From Bacillota bacterium (GTDB taxonomy: Bacteria; Bacillota; UBA994): a stretch of 7,738 nucleotides of DNA. Below are positions 5,433-7,738 of this stretch, one piece after another. Where the stretch lies: contig QLUS01000072.1 in assembly GCA_018725535.1 (NCBI GenBank), positions 1 through 7,738 on the forward strand, read 5' to 3'. Below the pieces are notes generated by a model that saw nothing but the letters and a program-made list of their open reading frames with translations, made no database searches and had not been told where the DNA came from. Each line of letters begins with the position of its first letter. Position 1 is the stretch's first letter. The position numbers and the translations under genes are program-made.

Positions 5433-6863
5433 CTAGCGCCGCGCATCCCAGTTCTGCCGTGAGCGGCGGTCGCTCTGACGGCGATCACGTCCGCCAGTGT
5501 CGCTACGCGGCCGGCTAAAGGGCCTAGATTCACTGCGCGGGCGTCGCAGCGGGGCTGCCTCCGTGAGCAGTACCGGCGTGGCATCAGGTTCTTTGGTCAT
5601 GAATTTTAGCGCTGCCGCTATCAGCGAGGTAGAGTCGGCTTTGGCTAAGAGCGCTTCTGCGGCCCCCTTGTAATGCTCGATATTCCCCTCTTCGACGACT
5701 TGCAGCAGCTTATCCATGCTTAAGCGGCGCTGTCCTTCAATGGCTTCGCTAAAGGTGGGGCTAGGACGGCGCTGTACTTTACGACCAGTCATCCTTTCGA
5801 TGAGCCGCATGAGGTCGAATTCGCGCGGCGTAACTAATGTCGTGGCTTGACCAGTGCGCCCCGCCCGCCCAGTGCGCCCGATGCGGTGAACGTATCCTTC
5901 TGCGTCCTGCGGGATATCGAAATTATAGATGTGGGAGACTCCCTCAATGTCTAAGCCACGCGCTGCCACATCCGTCGCTACCAGCACGTCAATGGAACCA
6001 TCGCGAAATTTGCGCATAACCTGGTCGCGCCGCGCTTGTGTTAGGTCGCCGTGTATCCCGAGAGCTGCGTAGCCTCGCTTAGCGAGGGCCTCAGACACTT
6101 CATCGACGCGCCGCTTAGTGCGCCCAAATACGATAGAAAGCCCAGGGCTAGCTGTATCCAGCAACAAGCATAGGACATCGAACTTCTGCGATTCCCTGAC
6201 TTCAATGTAGTGCTGCTCAGTCGTCGGAACGGTAAGCTCACGCACCGGCACTGTTGCTTTAACAGCCTCGCGCATAAACTTCATCGCTAAGTTCTGAATT
6301 GGCATTGGCATGGTCGCCGAAAAGAGCATGGTCTGCCGCTCGCCGGGCGTTTCTGCCAAGATGGACTCGATGTCCTCAATAAAGCCCATATTGAGCATTT
6401 CGTCAGCTTCATCTAATACGACAAAGCTCACCTGCCCGATGCGCAAGGTCCTCCGGCGCAAGTGGTCTAAGAGCCTGCCGGGGGTGGCGACAACAATGTG
6501 GGGGCGAGCCTTAATCGCGCGAATCTGGCGCTCTATTTCCTGGCCGCCGTATACGGGGAGGCTACGTACGCCCTTTACTGCGCCAAGCCGGTTCAATTCT
6601 TCGGCCACTTGCATGGCTAATTCGCGTGTCGGTGCAAGCACTAGGGCCTGCACTTGCTCGACATCCATGCGGATGCGCTCCATCATAGGTATGCCAAAGG
6701 CAGCTGTTTTCCCTGTGCCGGTTTGGGCCTGGCCCAAGACATCGCGCCCTTCAAGTGCTAGCGGTATAGCCGCTGCCTGGATAGGGGTCATCTCCTCAAA
6801 TCCCATGTCGGCGATCGCCATAAGTACCTCACGGCTAAGTGTTAGTTCGTTAAAATTAGGCAA
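5433..6863 (-). CDS. cshA: CshA-type DEAD-box ATP-dependent RNA helicase
   Basis: Unwinds structured RNA with ATP; CshA proteins act in the Bacillota RNA degradosome, in ribosome assembly and in cold adaptation. All motifs are present: Q motif (F4, GFEEMTPIQ 21-29), motif I AQTGTGKT 46-53, Ia PTRELA 79-83 region, Ib TPGR 127-130, II DEAD 151-154, III SAT 182-184, V ATDVAARGLDI 296-306, VI HRIGRTGRAGR 326-336. Residues 380-425 match the CshA-specific C-terminal dimerisation region, and 439-476 form an Arg/Ser-rich basic tail that would bind RNA. At 476 residues it is slightly shorter than Bacillus CshA. The start is TTG at 6863, with GGAAG 8-12 bases upstream; it gives the standard beginning PNFNELTLS, and no other start fits. 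Intact. The stop lies 14 bases from the end of the kinase remnant. Confidence 0.95.
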   Translation of the reverse strand: MPNFNELTLSREVLMAIADMGFEEMTPIQAAAIPLALEGRDVLGQAQTGTGKTAAFGIPMMERIRMDVEQVQALVLAPTRELAMQVAEELNRLGAVKGVRSLPVYGGQEIERQIRAIKARPHIVVATPGRLLDHLRRRTLRIGQVSFVVLDEADEMLNMGFIEDIESILAETPGERQTMLFSATMPMPIQNLAMKFMREAVKATVPVRELTVPTTEQHYIEVRESQKFDVLCLLLDTASPGLSIVFGRTKRRVDEVSEALAKRGYAALGIHGDLTQARRDQVMRKFRDGSIDVLVATDVAARGLDIEGVSHIYNFDIPQDAEGYVHRIGRTGRAGRTGQATTLVTPREFDLMRLIERMTGRKVQRRPSPTFSEAIEGQRRLSMDKLLQVVEEGNIEHYKGAAEALLAKADSTSLIAAALKFMTKEPDATPVLLTEAAPLRRPRSESRPFSRPRSDTGGRDRRQSDRRSRQNWDARR

Positions 6864-6949
6864 TTCTTTCTCTTCCTTTACGTTTCATAGTTTGGTCTAC
6901 ATTCGTCCAAAGATACGCCAAAAACCAAGGCTCCCATACGCTACGCTAG

Positions 6950-6978
6950 AGTATAGAAGCCTGTATTCACGCCTCCAA
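6950..6978 (-). promoter_or_regulatory. Second candidate promoter of cshA
   Basis: TTGGAG (6978-6973) and an identical TATACT (6955-6950) are again 17 bases apart, 47 bases downstream of the first candidate. The -10 sits in the loop of a weak inverted repeat (AGGCTTC at 6962-6956 and GGGAGCCT at 6935-6928). The rest of 6864-7034 contains no gene that I can recognise. Confidence 0.35.
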
Positions 6979-6996
6979 GTCACCTGTGCCTTTGAC

Positions 6997-7025
6997 AGTA
7001 TAGCACGTGGTTGGGATGAACGCAA
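6997..7025 (-). promoter_or_regulatory. Candidate upstream promoter of cshA
   Basis: TTGCGT (7025-7020) and TATACT (7002-6997) are 17 bases apart on the minus strand, and TGC before the -10 gives an extended -10. It would produce a leader of roughly 125 bases before the TTG start. Long leaders are common on DEAD-box helicase genes under cold control. The -35 match is weak, so this rests on the extended -10. Confidence 0.45.
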
Positions 7026-7034
7026 CTCGAACTA

Positions 7035-7067
7035 GGAAGCAGTGGGAAGCAGTGGGGAAGCAGTGGG
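7035..7067. repeat. Three tandem copies of GGAAGCAGTGGG-like unit
   Basis: GGAAGCAGT occurs at 7035-7043, 7045-7053 and 7056-7064, separated by one or two G residues, so the period is 10 then 11 bases. The array is G-rich on the plus strand and lies between the cshA promoter region and the transposase remnant, close to where the insertion element would end. It may be a slippage-prone simple repeat or a member of a dispersed REP-like family. Confidence 0.8.
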
Positions 7068-7070
7068 GAG

Positions 7071-7104
7071 TCGAGTAGGCGGAGGGCAACCCGCCCTCAC
7101 TCGA
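7071..7104. repeat. Bulged hairpin just past the transposase remnant
   Basis: TCGAGT (7071-7076) pairs with ACTCGA (7099-7104) and GAGGGC (7082-7087) with GCCCTC (7093-7098), a 12-bp stem with a 5-base bulge (7077-7081) and a 5-base loop. On the minus strand, it coincides with the stop of the last transposase frame (7097-7099) but has no T run after it; on the plus strand six T residues follow only after 9 bases (7114-7119). It may be a degenerate terminator or an end structure of the element. Confidence 0.55.
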
Positions 7105-7123
7105 GTTTGGCGCTTTTTTCTCC

Positions 7124-7137
7124 TACGTTGCAACGTA
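7124..7137. repeat. 14-base perfect palindrome TACGTTGCAACGTA
   Basis: TACGTTG is followed directly by its reverse complement CAACGTA. It lies within or just after the last readable frame of the transposase remnant. It may be a regulator site or a leftover of the insertion-element end; nothing nearby decides between these. Confidence 0.5.
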
Positions 7138-7626
7138 AAGAATAGCAGGGGCCTCGAGAACCTTCGCCAGTTTCGTCAGATATGCTTGTTGGTTTGTCCG
7201 AGATGACTAGACTGAGCATCTCCTCTCTCAACAAGGCAATAATATCGAGGGTAGACGGTCTCCGGTCCTCTTGTTTACGTCATTTTGGCAAAAGTACGCT
7301 TGGATTAGAGAATCGACTGGAGACGTCAAGTCGGTGGTTAGTAAATATGCCGGGTCACGGTACAGTATTCGGCTTGTCTTAGTAAGTCGGTAGCCCAAGG
7401 GCGCAATAACGATGAGGCGTAGGAGCCTGCTGAGTGTGCCTGACCGCCAAAGGACATTAGGTACTACCAGCTGCCGTAAGCTATGTATTCTACCCGCACC
7501 GAAAACAGACGTCTCTAGCCAAGGATAATCATCGCTTGTGCGGATCTCTTTAGGCTTGGGAAGCTCTGCACCATACTTCCGCTTGCGACCTGATACCCAT
7601 AGAAGGCGGGAGAAACAACTTCACAT

Positions 7627-7678
7627 CCCCTCGGTAAGATTTCGATGTGAGTGAACCACTTCCCCCTCGGTAAGATTT
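7627..7678 (-). repeat. Diverged 36-base tandem duplication inside the transposase remnant
   Basis: The 16-base AAATCTTACCGAGGGG (minus strand) occurs at 7678-7663 and again at 7642-7627, start to start 36 bases, with similar flanks (ACTCAC before both). In the piece A frame it repeats ILPRG twelve residues apart, so the duplication keeps frame. Only two copies are present, and the spacer is similar to the flank, so this is not a CRISPR array. Confidence 0.75.
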
Positions 7679-7738
7679 TACGTGAGTTAATGCGCTCGCT
7701 GCGGAGGCTGAGATACATGGGTAACACTCATGGCATAA

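Larger units (their letters stand above)
7097..7738 (-). pseudogene. Decayed DDE transposase of an IS4/IS701-like element (partial, runs off the right edge)
   Basis: Minus-strand pieces of one transposase lie in three frames. Piece A (about 7727-7590) reads SLRSERINSRKILPRG and ILPRGCEVVS. Piece B is open from 7620 to the TGA at 7228: from 7590 it reads GRKRKYGAELPKPKEIR, then YPWLETSVF, IVIAPLGYRLTKTSRILY, RDPAYLLTTDLTSPVDSLI and QAYF, all typical of a DDE superfamily endonuclease core; it has no proper start codon near its beginning. After QAYF the expected W-x-IEVNHRDEK block is degraded (CQNDVNKRTGD). Piece C (from 7264) reads RRPSTLDIIALLREEM, a typical C-terminal segment, and stays open to a TGA at 7097-7099. 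About 80 residues between B and C seem deleted. The element therefore cannot move by itself. The exact IS family is uncertain; no terminal inverted repeats were identified. Confidence 0.75.

Noticed and set aside
6856..6888. Ten-codon minus-strand upstream frame (MKRKGRERIA) overlapping the cshA start
   Set aside because: No ribosome site before its ATG; GGAAG inside it better serves the cshA TTG start.
6310..7035. Plus-strand open frame of 241 residues
   Set aside because: Lies antisense to cshA motifs in a low-complexity Ser/Arg-rich composition typical of a shadow frame, with no ribosome site.
7071..7119. Plus-strand rho-independent terminator (hairpin followed by six T)
   Set aside because: The T run begins 9 bases after the stem, too far, and no plus-strand gene lies upstream to be terminated.
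7182..7382. Plus-strand open frame of 66 residues beginning MLVGLSEMTRLS
   Set aside because: It is the shadow of the minus-strand transposase relic, has no ribosome site and no recognisable motif.
7627..7678. Two copies of a 16-base repeat with 20-base spacer, CRISPR-like at first sight
   Set aside because: Only two copies, spacers resemble the flank, and the region reads as a frame-preserving duplication in a transposase.

Overview
The window looks like chromosome of a Bacillota (Firmicutes) bacterium, probably a clostridial or related anaerobic lineage of moderately high GC. The evidence is the ribosome-dependent (DXP-independent) PLP synthase pair pdxS-pdxT beside a PdxR/MocR-type regulator, a WalJ/YycJ-type metallo-beta-lactamase-fold protein, a CshA-type DEAD-box helicase, frequent GTG/TTG starts with strong Shine-Dalgarno sequences, and sigma-A-like promoters. 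The species cannot be named from the sequence alone.

Layout, left to right. (1) 1-650, minus: a NYN-domain (PIN-like nuclease fold) protein whose C-terminal part is out of frame and runs off the left edge; it seems to start at an ATT codon. (2) 672-720: a long nested palindrome. (3) 741-2164, minus: pdxS-pdxT, overlapping by one base. (4) 2165-2279: a compact control region with face-to-face promoters and an 18-bp inverted-repeat operator candidate. (5) 2280-3635, plus: the PdxR-like GntR/aminotransferase regulator. (6) 3552-4406, minus: walJ-like hydrolase, whose 3' end overlaps pdxR tail-to-tail by 84 bases. (7) 4565-5418, plus: remains of a PAS-type histidine kinase that has lost its H-box region and carries two single-base frameshifts. 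(8) 5433-6863, minus: intact cshA-like RNA helicase, with a leader to about 7025. (9) 7035-7738: a small tandem repeat, a hairpin, and a decayed DDE transposase (minus strand) running off the right edge.

How the genes fit together: pdxS and pdxT make the two-subunit pyridoxal 5'-phosphate synthase, and the divergent PdxR-like protein, itself predicted to bind PLP through a lysine, most likely adjusts their expression. The other genes have no obvious common pathway with them.

The most notable features are the mix of fully intact core genes with three separate decayed genes (NYN protein, histidine kinase, transposase), the unusual promoter geometry in the pdx control region, and the convergent coding overlap of pdxR and walJ. 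I did not find a convincing new defence or mobile system.
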